Shown here piece after piece: positions 1-5,966 of a stretch of 6,352 bases of DNA (positions within the stretch are counted from its first letter, which is position 1; the number at the start of each line of letters is the position of its first letter). This DNA comes from an uncultured Clostridia bacterium. Lineage in GTDB: Bacteria; Bacillota; Clostridia; Oscillospirales; CAG-272. The position numbers and the translations under genes were made by a program. The stretch lies in assembly GCA_947652805.1 (NCBI GenBank), contig CANTEM010000070.1:1-6352 (forward strand), read 5' to 3'. The notes beneath the pieces are model-generated. The model did not search any database, was not told the DNA's origin, and saw nothing but the letters and a program-made list of their open reading frames with translations.

Positions 1-10
1 GATACTCACA

Positions 11-38
11 CTAATATAAAGGCTCCCTTGTGTAAGGG
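11..38 (-). terminator. Possible terminator of the lepA-dusB operon
   Basis: Read leftward, the hairpin CCCTT-ACAC-AAGGG (positions 38 to 25) is followed by AGCC and then TTTATATTAG. The longer pairing of GGCTCCC (97-91) with GGGAGCC (27-21) gives a second, larger stem that ends at the same T-rich tract. Both sit about 75 to 165 bases past the dusB stop codon. The T tract is interrupted, so termination may be imperfect. Confidence 0.4.
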
Positions 39-100
39 GAGGTGGATCGCCACAGATGATACGGAGGGGTTGTTTGCAGTTGCTTTCGTCGGGAGCCTTC
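18..100. repeat. Short copy of palindromic intergenic repeat family
   Basis: The element is bounded by an inverted repeat, AAAGGCTCCC at 18-27 and GGGAGCCTTC at 91-100. Its left part follows the same plan as the larger element at 5779-5962: a C-rich start, CTTGTG, a GGGGAGG block, a small hairpin (GTGG-ATCG-CCAC at 42-53), then GGAGGGGTTGTTTGCAG. The right arm seen in the larger copy (an ACAATCCCTC block with its own hairpin) is missing, so only the terminal repeat remains on that side. This looks like a shortened or internally deleted copy of a non-coding mobile or palindromic repeat. No protein is encoded in it. It lies just past the 3' end of dusB. Confidence 0.65.
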
Positions 101-140
101 TTTAATTGTGCTTCGTAACAGATCCATAGGATCCGCATAG

Positions 141-165
141 CAGTTTCAGTACGCTGTACAAACTG
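141..165. other. Hairpin just downstream of dusB
   Basis: CAGTTT at 141-146 pairs with AAACTG at 160-165, and inside it GTAC (149-152) pairs with GTAC (156-159) around a three-base loop, leaving a two-base bulge. It begins 11 bases past the dusB stop codon. It has no T tract on either strand, so it is not a classical intrinsic terminator; it could protect the 3' end of the leftward message. A second tiny palindrome, GATCC-ATA-GGATC, lies at 121-133. Confidence 0.4.
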
Positions 166-175
166 AGGAAAGCCT

Positions 176-1174
176 TTAATCTGTACCTTCCCTTTCCAAA
201 ATGCTGCGCAGCTCCTCCAGAGTCTGCGCCCGGTTGATCTGCTCCCGCATCCGGGAAGATCCCCGCATACCCCGGATAAAGTGGGCGGCTCTCCCTCTGG
301 ATTCCCGCACACCCCTCTCTTCTCCCTTATCCGAAACAATCCCTTCAATCAGCTCCATAGCCGTGCGGCGCAGTACGTCCTCCGTAGGATGGACATATGC
401 CTCTCCTGCAAGGGCAGCCCGCACCCCGCTGAATATCCACGGATTGCCCAGCGTCTCTCTGCCGATCATGATTCCGTCACAGCCGGTTTCCTCCAGCATC
501 CTGCGTGCATCTTCCCCGCTACGTATATCTCCATTACCGATCACAGAAACACTGTCCGGCAAAGCACGGCGTACAGCCCGGATGATCCCGTTGTCAGAGG
601 AAGGCGCGTACATCTGATTCCGTGTGCGCCCGTGTACTGCAATTTCCATTGCTCCGTTTTCCGCACATACCGCCGCTACTTCCACTGCATTGATATGGGT
701 ACTGTCCCAGCCGGCACGGATCTTCACGGTCACAGGCAGTCCGTAAGGCAGAAGGGCGCGATGCACAGCGGCAACAATCTGTCCGCACAGCGCCGGATTC
801 TGCATCAGGGCACTGCCGTCCCCGGAAGTAACGATTTTGCGAACGGGACAACCCATATTGATATCAATTGCCCGAGGCGGGTGCACATAGGAAGCGCCCG
901 CATAATCTCCCGCCGCCAGCATAGCGGCGGCTTCTCCCATCACAGCCGGGTCGTGCCCGAAAATCTGAATCGCGCACCGGGTATCCCCCGAGGGAATTTT
1001 TGCAAGCACCGCTGTTTTTTGATCCTTATATACCATTGCCTGGGCGGAAATCATTTCCGTCACAGTTCGGTCCGCGCCAAAACGGCGGCATAGCAGCCGG
1101 AAAGGCGCATCCGTAAATCCCGCCATAGGAGCGAGAATCAGTGGGATATTTTGCTTTGTATTATTATTCATCAT
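176..1174 (-). CDS. dusB: tRNA-dihydrouridine synthase, DusB family
   Basis: Flavoenzyme that reduces specific uridines in tRNA to dihydrouridine with FMN and NAD(P)H, in the cytoplasm. The 332-residue protein has the usual family length and all expected motifs: LILAPMAGFTDAPFR near residues 12-26 (FMN-binding start of the TIM barrel), DINMGCP at 104-110 with the catalytic cysteine Cys109, SALMQNP, VTVKIRAGW with Lys151, VHGRTRNQMYA with His181 and Arg183, IGNGDI at 212-217, and the phosphate-binding MIGRETLGNPWIF near 236-248. The C-terminal helical tRNA-binding domain (RGVRESRGRAAHFIRG) is complete. An open frame extends further upstream to 1309, but that part lies inside lepA and does not resemble the family. 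The start is one of two adjacent ATG codons at 1174 and 1171, both overlapping the end of lepA. No clear ribosome binding site is seen, so translation probably depends on ribosomes leaving lepA. The exact uridine modified cannot be read from sequence. Confidence 0.95.
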   Translation of the reverse strand: MMNNNTKQNIPLILAPMAGFTDAPFRLLCRRFGADRTVTEMISAQAMVYKDQKTAVLAKIPSGDTRCAIQIFGHDPAVMGEAAAMLAAGDYAGASYVHPPRAIDINMGCPVRKIVTSGDGSALMQNPALCGQIVAAVHRALLPYGLPVTVKIRAGWDSTHINAVEVAAVCAENGAMEIAVHGRTRNQMYAPSSDNGIIRAVRRALPDSVSVIGNGDIRSGEDARRMLEETGCDGIMIGRETLGNPWIFSGVRAALAGEAYVHPTEDVLRRTAMELIEGIVSDKGEERGVRESRGRAAHFIRGMRGSSRMREQINRAQTLEELRSILEREGTD

Positions 1175-2984
1175 CCAGTTTGAGCACTGCCATAAACGCT
1201 TCGGGAGACACCTGTACGCTGCCGAGCTGACGCATTTTCTTCTTGCCTTCCTTCTGCTTTTCCAACAGCTTTTTCTTTCTGGTAATATCACCGCCATAGC
1301 ATTTGGCAAGCACGTCCTTGCGCATCGCCTTTACTGTCTCTCTTGCAATGATCTTGGAGCCGATCGCAGCCTGAATCGGGATTTCAAACAACTGCCGGGG
1401 AATATTTTCCTTCAGCTTTTCCGCAATTTTCCGGGCTCTGCCATAGGCTTTATCCTTGTGCACAATAAACGTCAGCGCGTCCACAACATCTCCATTGAGA
1501 AGAATATCCAGCTTGACAAGCTCACTGGGCTCATAGCCTTTGATTTCATAATCCAGAGAAGCATATCCCTTGCTTCTGGATTTCAGCGCGTCAAAAAAGT
1601 CATATATAATTTCATTGAGAGGAAGGGTGTAATGCAGCTCTACCCGCTGGGTATCCAGATACTTCATATCCAGATAGATCCCTCTGCGGTCCTGACACAA
1701 ATCCATAATACCGCCCACATATTCCGTAGGCGTGATGATGCTTGCGGAAACCATCGGCTCTGCCGCCGCCTCAATTTCATCCGCAGAGGGGAAATTGCTG
1801 GGGTTGTCGATCTGCAAAGTAGTTCCGTCCCGTTTTGTTATCTCATAAATAACGCTGGGCGCCGTAGTGATCAAATCCAGATTGAATTCCCGCTCCAGGC
1901 GCTCCTCAATAATCTCCATATGGAGCAGTCCCAAAAATCCGCAGCGGAAGCCGAATCCAAGGGCGGCCGAGGTTTCCGGCTCAAAGGTCAGCGCCGCATC
2001 GTTGAGCCGCAGCTTTTCCAATGCATCCTTTGTTTCGTTATACTTTGCGCCGTCCGCAGGATAAATGCCTGCATACACCATAGGCTGCACACTTTTGAAT
2101 CCCGCCAGTGCCTCGCTGCATGGATTCTCTGCCAGTGTGATGGTATCACCCACCTGGGTATCGGATACTGTTTTGATAGAGGCGGTAATATAGCCAACAT
2201 CTCCCGCCTGGAGGCAATCCAGCTTGCGCATCCCGAAGGGTTCCAGCGCGCCTACTTCTGTTACTTCAAATTGGGCGCCGGTGCTCATCAGCAAAATTTT
2301 GTCTCCCACACGAACGGTACCGTCCATGACCCGGATATATACCACTACCCCCAGATATGCATTATATGCAGAATCGAAAATCAGACAGCGCAGGGGCGCG
2401 TTCTCATCCCCGCTGGGACAGGGAATCTGGGCGATGATTGCATCCATGACATCCTGGATATTCAATCCTGTTTTGGCAGACACCGCCGGACATCCCTCGG
2501 CGGGAATGCCGATCACTTCCTCGATTTCTTCCCTGCACTTGTCCGGCATGGCAGAAGCAAGGTCAATTTTATTGATCACCGGGACGATTTCCAAATCTGC
2601 GTCCACTGCCAGATATGCGTTTGCAAGGGTCTGGGCTTCAATTCCCTGGGTAGCATCCACCACCAAAAGCGCCCCTTCACAAGCATTCAGGGAGCGGGAA
2701 ACCTCATAGTTAAAGTCTACATGTCCGGGGGTGTCTATCAGATTCAGGGAATAGGTCTCCCCCGTCCGGTCTGTATAATTGATACGAACTGCACGGGCTT
2801 TGATCGTGATGCCCCGTTCCCGCTCCAGTTCCATATCATCCAGCAGCTGCTCCTCCATTTCTCTGGAGGTAACAGTGTTGGAAAATTCCAGAATCCGGTC
2901 GGCAAGAGTGGACTTGCCATGGTCTATATGAGCAATTATAGAAAAATTGCGGATATGCTTTTGCCGCTCTGAAAGTTCTGCCAT
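1164..2984 (-). CDS. lepA: Elongation factor 4 (LepA), ribosomal GTPase
   Basis: Translational GTPase that binds the ribosome and affects elongation, back-translocation or subunit biogenesis; its precise role in cells is debated. The 606 residues match the family's usual length of about 600. GTPase motifs are intact: G1 AHIDHGKST at 18-26, G2 RGITI at 57-61, G3 DTPGH at 84-88, G4 NKID at 138-141, G5 SAK at 169-171. Domain II, the EF-G-like domains III and V, and the LepA-specific C-terminal domain follow; the last is recognised by the basic YGGDITRKKKLLEKQKEGKK stretch near 563-582. The ATG at 2984 is fixed by an in-frame TGA two codons upstream (2988-2990). There is no strong ribosome binding site at normal spacing: the best match, AAAGGAG at 3015-3009, is 24 bases from the start. 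dusB follows with overlapping codons, forming an operon. Confidence 0.99.
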   Translation of the reverse strand: MAELSERQKHIRNFSIIAHIDHGKSTLADRILEFSNTVTSREMEEQLLDDMELERERGITIKARAVRINYTDRTGETYSLNLIDTPGHVDFNYEVSRSLNACEGALLVVDATQGIEAQTLANAYLAVDADLEIVPVINKIDLASAMPDKCREEIEEVIGIPAEGCPAVSAKTGLNIQDVMDAIIAQIPCPSGDENAPLRCLIFDSAYNAYLGVVVYIRVMDGTVRVGDKILLMSTGAQFEVTEVGALEPFGMRKLDCLQAGDVGYITASIKTVSDTQVGDTITLAENPCSEALAGFKSVQPMVYAGIYPADGAKYNETKDALEKLRLNDAALTFEPETSAALGFGFRCGFLGLLHMEIIEERLEREFNLDLITTAPSVIYEITKRDGTTLQIDNPSNFPSADEIEAAAEPMVSASIITPTEYVGGIMDLCQDRRGIYLDMKYLDTQRVELHYTLPLNEIIYDFFDALKSRSKGYASLDYEIKGYEPSELVKLDILLNGDVVDALTFIVHKDKAYGRARKIAEKLKENIPRQLFEIPIQAAIGSKIIARETVKAMRKDVLAKCYGGDITRKKKLLEKQKEGKKKMRQLGSVQVSPEAFMAVLKLDDE

Positions 2985-3002
2985 TGATCAATCCGATGCG
3001 CC

Positions 3003-3023
3003 GGAGCGCTCCTTTCTGAAAGG
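3003..3023 (-). promoter_or_regulatory. Palindromic lepA leader carrying a distant SD-like sequence
   Basis: The leader holds two overlapping palindromes. Read leftward they are CCTTT-CAG-AAAGG (3023-3011) and GGAGCGCTCC (3012-3003). The only strong purine-rich SD match, AAAGGAG (3015-3009), sits across both. Its 24-base distance from the lepA ATG is too long for normal use, unless the intervening CCGGCGCATCGG segment (3002-2991, capable of a CCG/CGG stem) folds and shortens it. What this does is unknown; folding could hide or present the site. Confidence 0.35.
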
Positions 3024-3045
3024 AATACATACTTTTCTATTATAC

Positions 3046-3074
3046 AGTATACAATATTTTTCTCTCTAAAGCAA
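3046..3074 (-). promoter_or_regulatory. Likely promoter of lepA-dusB
   Basis: Read leftward, TTGCTT (3074-3069) is followed after 17 bases by TATACT (3051-3046), a five-of-six match to the -10 consensus with a weak -35. A second -10-like hexamer, TATAAT (3044-3039), overlaps downstream but has no -35 partner at 17 or 18 bases. Either would place the transcript start near 3032-3040, giving a leader of roughly 50 bases before lepA. Confidence 0.5.
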
Positions 3075-3114
3075 TCAAAAGCATTAAAAAATCTACGGAA
3101 AAAATGCTCCTCTA

Positions 3115-3143
3115 TTGTATAGAAACGAAAAATGTGATAAAAT
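3115..3143 (+). promoter_or_regulatory. Promoter of the comM operon, extended -10 type
   Basis: TTGTAT (3115-3120) is a moderate -35, followed after 17 bases by TAAAAT (3138-3143), which is preceded by TGA and so fits the extended TGn -10 pattern. The transcript would begin near 3150, about 40 bases before the comM ATG. This argues against the longer open frame that begins with TTG at 3115, because that codon would be in the -35 box. Confidence 0.6.
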
Positions 3144-3173
3144 GACAATATCGATTGGACTATATTATACACC

Positions 3174-3179
3174 GAGGTG
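3174..3179 (+). promoter_or_regulatory. Ribosome binding site of comM
   Basis: GAGGTG lies 10 bases before the ATG at 3190. It supports that start over the upstream in-frame TTG (3115) and ATG (3142), which fall within the promoter. Confidence 0.55.
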
Positions 3180-3189
3180 CAAAACGTAT

Positions 3190-4716
3190 ATGCTAAACAC
3201 ATCCTATTCTGCCAGCCTGCATGGAATTGATGGATACATCGTAACCGTAGAATGCAATTCCAGTCAGGATATTCCCATTTTTGATATCGTCGGCTTGCCG
3301 GACGCCGCTGTGAAAGAGGCCAAGCAGCGGGTGCGCGCGGCAATGACAAACAGTGATTTTGCATTTCCGGAGTTAGCGATCACTGTCAATCTGGCTCCGG
3401 CAGACATCAAAAAAGAAGGATGCGCTTTTGACCTCGCTATATTCATGGCCATTCTGAAAACCGCCGGAACCATTCCGGAAGCGTGCGACCTGACCGGACG
3501 GTGCTTCATTGGTGAGCTGTCCTTTTCCGGCGCGCTGCGGAGCGTGCCCGGAATTTTATCTATGGTGATCGCCGCAAAGGACGCCGGCTTCACAGAAGTG
3601 TTTGTACCGAAATGCTGCGGCTCTGAAGCGGCGGCGGTAGAGGGTATTTCCATATATGCCGCAGACGATGCGGCGCAGATTGTACGTCACTTACAGGGGC
3701 TGGAAGCGCTGCCTCTGTTTGAGGGTGCAAAATATGATTTGGAAAATTACAGCCTTGCAGGCTGCAATTTTTCCGATGTCCGGGGACAGGAGCGCGCAAA
3801 ACGCGCGCTGGAAATTGCTGCGGCAGGCGGGCATAATGTATTGATGATCGGGCCGCCCGGCGCAGGAAAATCCATGCTTGCAAGAAGACTGCCTACTATT
3901 CTGCCTCCCATGTGTATGGAGGACGCAGTAGAAACCACCAAAATCCATTCTGTCGCCGGCATCCTAAAGGAAGGCACTTCTCTGGTATGTCAGCGTCCAT
4001 TCCGCAGCCCCCACCATACTATGAGCATCGCTTCTCTGGTAGGAGGTGGTGCACGACCCAAGCCGGGAGAAGTTTCCGCGGCACACAACGGCGTACTTTT
4101 TCTGGATGAACTGCCGGAGTTTCCCAAAAATGTAATTGAAGGGCTGCGTCAGCCATTAGAGGACGGAGAGGTTACGATCACCCGCGCCGCCGGAAAAACT
4201 ACCTATCCCAGCCGGTTTATGCTTGTATGTGCTATGAATCCCTGCAAATGCGGATACTTTGGCTCGCAAAAGCGCAAGTGTACCTGCCGCAGAGAAGAAA
4301 TCCGCCGGTATCTTGCAAAGGTCAGCGGACCGCTGCTGGACCGGATCGACATTCAAATCGAAATTCCCGCATTGGAATTCAGCGAAATTTCCGATCCCAC
4401 TCCAACAGAAGATTCCTCTGTAATCCGCACCAGAGTCATCGCCGCAAGAGACTTCGCACAGCAGCGGCTTGGCGGTGCAGTCTCCTGCAACGCGAACATG
4501 ACAGCTCAGCAGGTGCGGCAGTTCTGCACAGTAGATCCGGCAGGAAATGCCATTTTAGAAAATGCCTTTGAAAAATTCGGCATGTCTGCAAGAGGACACG
4601 ACCGAGTTTTGAAGGTTGCGCGCACCATAGCAGACTTGGATCGCAGCGAAACCATCCGGGCAGCCCATATTGCAGAAGCGGTACAGCTGCGCAGTCTGGA
4701 TCGCAAATACTGGTAA
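3190..4716 (+). CDS. comM: YifB/ComM family Mg-chelatase-like AAA+ ATPase
   Basis: Hexameric AAA+ ATPase. In Gram-negative naturally competent bacteria, ComM is a helicase that drives branch migration as incoming DNA joins the chromosome; in Firmicutes the role of this family is less certain. The 508 residues match the usual length near 505. An N-terminal ChlI/Lon-like domain (about 1-165) opens with the family signature SYSASLHGIDGY and FDIVGLPDAAVKEAKQRVRAA. The Mg-chelatase AAA+ core follows: Walker A GPPGAGKS at 221-228, Walker B VLFLDE at 302-307, sensor 1 Asn350 in CAMNPC, and the arginine-finger region SGPLLDRIDIQIEIP with Arg385. Four cysteines (352, 354, 364, 366) form a possible metal site. 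The C-terminal Mg_chelatase_C domain contains SARGHDRVLKVARTIADLD with sensor 2 arginines. It is the first gene of a rightward operon; the next gene's binding site overlaps its stop codon. Confidence 0.96.
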   Translation: MLNTSYSASLHGIDGYIVTVECNSSQDIPIFDIVGLPDAAVKEAKQRVRAAMTNSDFAFPELAITVNLAPADIKKEGCAFDLAIFMAILKTAGTIPEACDLTGRCFIGELSFSGALRSVPGILSMVIAAKDAGFTEVFVPKCCGSEAAAVEGISIYAADDAAQIVRHLQGLEALPLFEGAKYDLENYSLAGCNFSDVRGQERAKRALEIAAAGGHNVLMIGPPGAGKSMLARRLPTILPPMCMEDAVETTKIHSVAGILKEGTSLVCQRPFRSPHHTMSIASLVGGGARPKPGEVSAAHNGVLFLDELPEFPKNVIEGLRQPLEDGEVTITRAAGKTTYPSRFMLVCAMNPCKCGYFGSQKRKCTCRREEIRRYLAKVSGPLLDRIDIQIEIPALEFSEISDPTPTEDSSVIRTRVIAARDFAQQRLGGAVSCNANMTAQQVRQFCTVDPAGNAILENAFEKFGMSARGHDRVLKVARTIADLDRSETIRAAHIAEAVQLRSLDRKYW

Positions 4717-4721
4717 GGAGG
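4715..4721 (+). promoter_or_regulatory. Strong ribosome binding site overlapping the comM stop
   Basis: AAGGAGG starts inside the comM TAA codon (4714-4716) and leaves a six-base spacer to the ATG at 4728. It fixes the start of the downstream gene and indicates joint transcription and tight coupling with comM. Confidence 0.85.
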
Positions 4722-4727
4722 ACTTAC

Positions 4728-5156
4728 ATGCTGGATTTTAACCGTTATTTTTTACCGGACAGACGGATATTTCTGGATAATGTGCAATATGAAACTTTGG
4801 AAACGCCCAATCCAACAGAAAACCGAAAGCTGAACTGCAAAGACACAATTCTGGCCCAGCGCAGCGACAAATGGATAAAAATCAATTTCAACCGTACGCT
4901 GAGCTTTGCACCGGAAGGGGTATTTCGTCTGTCCGTCACCTATGGCGTACTGCTATTCTTTAATCCGCAAACAAAGGACGAAATCAACTGGAAGGAAACT
5001 GACATTGCAGGTGCGTTCCGGGAAAACTGCAAGCCCCTGCTTGCAAATATGATGTCCCGCACCTCCCTTATGGTTGCGCAGATTACCTCCGCATCCGGGC
5101 AAAATCCCCTGATAACACCAGCCGCGCCTGTAGCAGACGCCGGATCCGCGCAGTAA
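4728..5156 (+). CDS. Uncharacterised protein, possibly SecB-like export chaperone
   Basis: Soluble 142-residue protein with no signal peptide or membrane segment. I do not recognise it with certainty. The middle part (about 48-80) alternates polar and hydrophobic residues, as in beta strands: WIKINFNRTLSF, then FRLSVTYGVLLFF. This is followed by a helix-like stretch FRENCKPLLANMMSRTSLMV (97-116) and QIT...NPLITP. That order, strands then a helix with an MSR motif and a proline-containing tail, resembles the second half of SecB, where the helix carries YARECITSMVSRG. SecB binds unfolded precursors for the Sec pathway; SecB-like proteins in other bacteria can also act as chaperones for toxin-antitoxin pairs, but no such pair is present here. 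The last 12 residues are Ala/Pro rich and probably disordered. It is translated from a near-perfect AAGGAGG directly after comM. The coding call is firm; the SecB link is inference. Confidence 0.75.
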   Translation: MLDFNRYFLPDRRIFLDNVQYETLETPNPTENRKLNCKDTILAQRSDKWIKINFNRTLSFAPEGVFRLSVTYGVLLFFNPQTKDEINWKETDIAGAFRENCKPLLANMMSRTSLMVAQITSASGQNPLITPAAPVADAGSAQ

Positions 5157-5175
5157 ATATACTAAGTTCCAAACG

Positions 5176-5181
5176 AAAGGA
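5176..5181 (+). promoter_or_regulatory. Ribosome binding site supporting a TTG start
   Basis: AAAGGA lies 10 bases before the TTG at 5192. The next in-frame ATG would begin inside the first membrane segment, so the TTG start is preferred. Confidence 0.55.
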
Positions 5182-5191
5182 AAAATCCGTT

Positions 5192-5767
5192 TTGAAAAAA
5201 CCTGTATTAAAGATTCAATATGACTCCCCTGTTATTCTGACCTTTGCCCTGCTGGGACTTCTTGCCCTGCTGATGAACGGATGGACGGGGGGCTGGACAA
5301 ATACACATCTTTTCAGTGTATACCGGGCGTCTCTTACAGATCCCCTTACATATGTACGTATGTTCGGACACGTGCTGGGACACGCGGATTGGTCCCACTT
5401 TTTCAGCAATATATGCCTGATTCTGGTACTGGGTCCGGTAGTGGAAAGCCGGTACGGCAGCTGGAATCTCTTTTTCTCCATACTGATTACAGCGCTGGTT
5501 TCCGGTATTGTTTATTTTGTATTTTTCCCCGGGAACGCACTCTTAGGTGCCTCCGGCATCGTATTCATGCTGATTTTCCTTTCCTCTATTTCAGGAATCC
5601 GAGGCGGAAATATCCCTGTATCGCTGATTTTGGTTGCACTCATCTATCTGGGACGGGAGATTTACTCCATGATTTTTGTCGCAGACAACATATCTCAGCT
5701 GACACATATTATCGGCGGGCTTTGCGGGATCATATGCGGCGCCGCAATGGCGCGGGGGAAAAGATAA
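5192..5767 (+). CDS. Rhomboid-family intramembrane serine protease
   Basis: Integral membrane protease that cuts transmembrane helices of client proteins. The 191-residue protein has about six hydrophobic segments (roughly 13-30, 71-86, 95-112, 117-133, 141-156, 170-187), the basic rhomboid fold without extra domains. The catalytic serine is Ser121 in GASG (119-122), and the catalytic histidine is His172 in the last helix (THIIGG). The HxxxN signature is present as His69 and Asn73 in SHFFSN, followed by GPVVESRYG. Spacings of 48 residues from Asn73 to Ser121 and 51 from Ser121 to His172 agree well with E. coli GlpG, so the enzyme should be active. The start is a TTG. It follows the SecB-like gene by 35 bases with no visible terminator, so it is probably the last gene of the comM operon; transcription then meets the repeat element at 5779. 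The substrate cannot be inferred. Confidence 0.95.
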   Translation: MKKPVLKIQYDSPVILTFALLGLLALLMNGWTGGWTNTHLFSVYRASLTDPLTYVRMFGHVLGHADWSHFFSNICLILVLGPVVESRYGSWNLFFSILITALVSGIVYFVFFPGNALLGASGIVFMLIFLSSISGIRGGNIPVSLILVALIYLGREIYSMIFVADNISQLTHIIGGLCGIICGAAMARGKR

Positions 5768-5778
5768 GGGTTCCAACG

Positions 5779-5818
5779 AAAAGCCCCCCCTTGTGAGAAC
5801 CCACTGCGTGGCTCCATA
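5779..5818 (-). terminator. Possible leftward terminator of the DUF421 gene within the repeat
   Basis: For transcripts coming from the DUF421 gene, folding of the full inverted-repeat element ends in GGGGGGGC followed by TTTTCG (5782-5777). The T tract is short and the stem depends on pairing across about 150 bases, with an extra local hairpin CCAC-GCA-GTGG (5812-5802). The element thus can serve both convergent operons. Confidence 0.35.
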
Positions 5819-5922
5819 GGGAGGTGGCAGCGTTAGCTGCCGGAGGAATTGTTTCGGCAGACTGTCGATTTTCAGGTGTTGCAAAATGATAGCAGTACAA
5901 TCCCTCAGTCGCTTCGCGACAG

Positions 5923-5948
5923 CCCCTTTTGCACAAGGGGGCCTTTTT
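5923..5948 (+). terminator. Rightward terminator of the comM operon within the repeat
   Basis: CCCCTT (5923-5928) pairs with AAGGGG (5935-5940) around a six-base loop, and a TTTTT tract follows at 5944-5948. The whole element can also fold into a far longer stem ending at the same T tract. It lies about 155 bases past the rhomboid stop. Confidence 0.6.
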
Positions 5949-5966
5949 GTCGGAGGCTTTTTATCT

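Larger units (their letters stand above)
5779..5962. repeat. Large palindromic MITE-like repeat between convergent genes
   Basis: Two arms in inverted orientation flank a short core. The left arm (about 5779-5860) begins AAAAGCCCCCCCTTGTG and contains the perfect hairpin GGCAGC-GTTA-GCTGCC (5826-5841), then CGGAGGAATTGTTT. The right arm (about 5891-5948) reads ACAATCCCTCA, then hairpin GTCGC-TTC-GCGAC (5908-5920), then CACAAGGGGGCCTTTTT. Read on the other strand it repeats the left-arm plan: CCCCCTTGTG, a GGGG block, hairpin, GAGGGATTGT. The related copy at 18-100 shows this is a dispersed family. No open frame or transposase is inside it. A second outer pair, AAAAGCC (5779-5785) and GGCTTTT (5955-5961), may mark the true ends. 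High-copy repeats of this style occur, to my recollection, in gut Clostridia. Confidence 0.75.

Noticed and set aside
281..1093. A 270-codon open frame on the + strand opposite dusB
   Set aside because: Antisense to conserved dusB motifs, with an improbable composition and no domain; taken as a shadow of the real gene.
1175..1309. N-terminal extension of dusB by 45 residues
   Set aside because: It lies in the coding region of lepA in another frame, is Arg/Cys rich and does not match DusB proteins, which begin shortly before the LILAPMAG motif.
1458..2972. A 504-codon open frame on the + strand opposite lepA
   Set aside because: It lies entirely antisense to a clear lepA gene, has no family resemblance, and is rich in His, Cys, Ile and Gln, as expected from reading the complement of a biased coding sequence.
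2836..3030. A 64-codon leftward frame beginning in the lepA leader
   Set aside because: It overlaps the lepA start in another frame, has no good ribosome binding site and shows no recognisable features; a short upstream frame cannot be excluded but is not supported.
3115..3189. N-terminal extension of comM by 25 residues from a TTG
   Set aside because: The added residues do not resemble the family, and the region contains the likely -35 and -10 boxes; the family signature begins at the ATG at 3190.
5349..5364. Palindrome ACATATGTACGTATGT inside the rhomboid gene
   Set aside because: It falls within a conserved coding region before the HxxxN motif and is probably a by-product of codon choice.
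5166..5783. Similar strings GTTCCAAACGAAAGG (5166) and GTTCCAACGAAAAG (5770) on both sides of the rhomboid gene
   Set aside because: They are short, differ by an indel and have no other signs of an insertion; the first is simply part of the rhomboid ribosome binding region, so chance is the likelier explanation.
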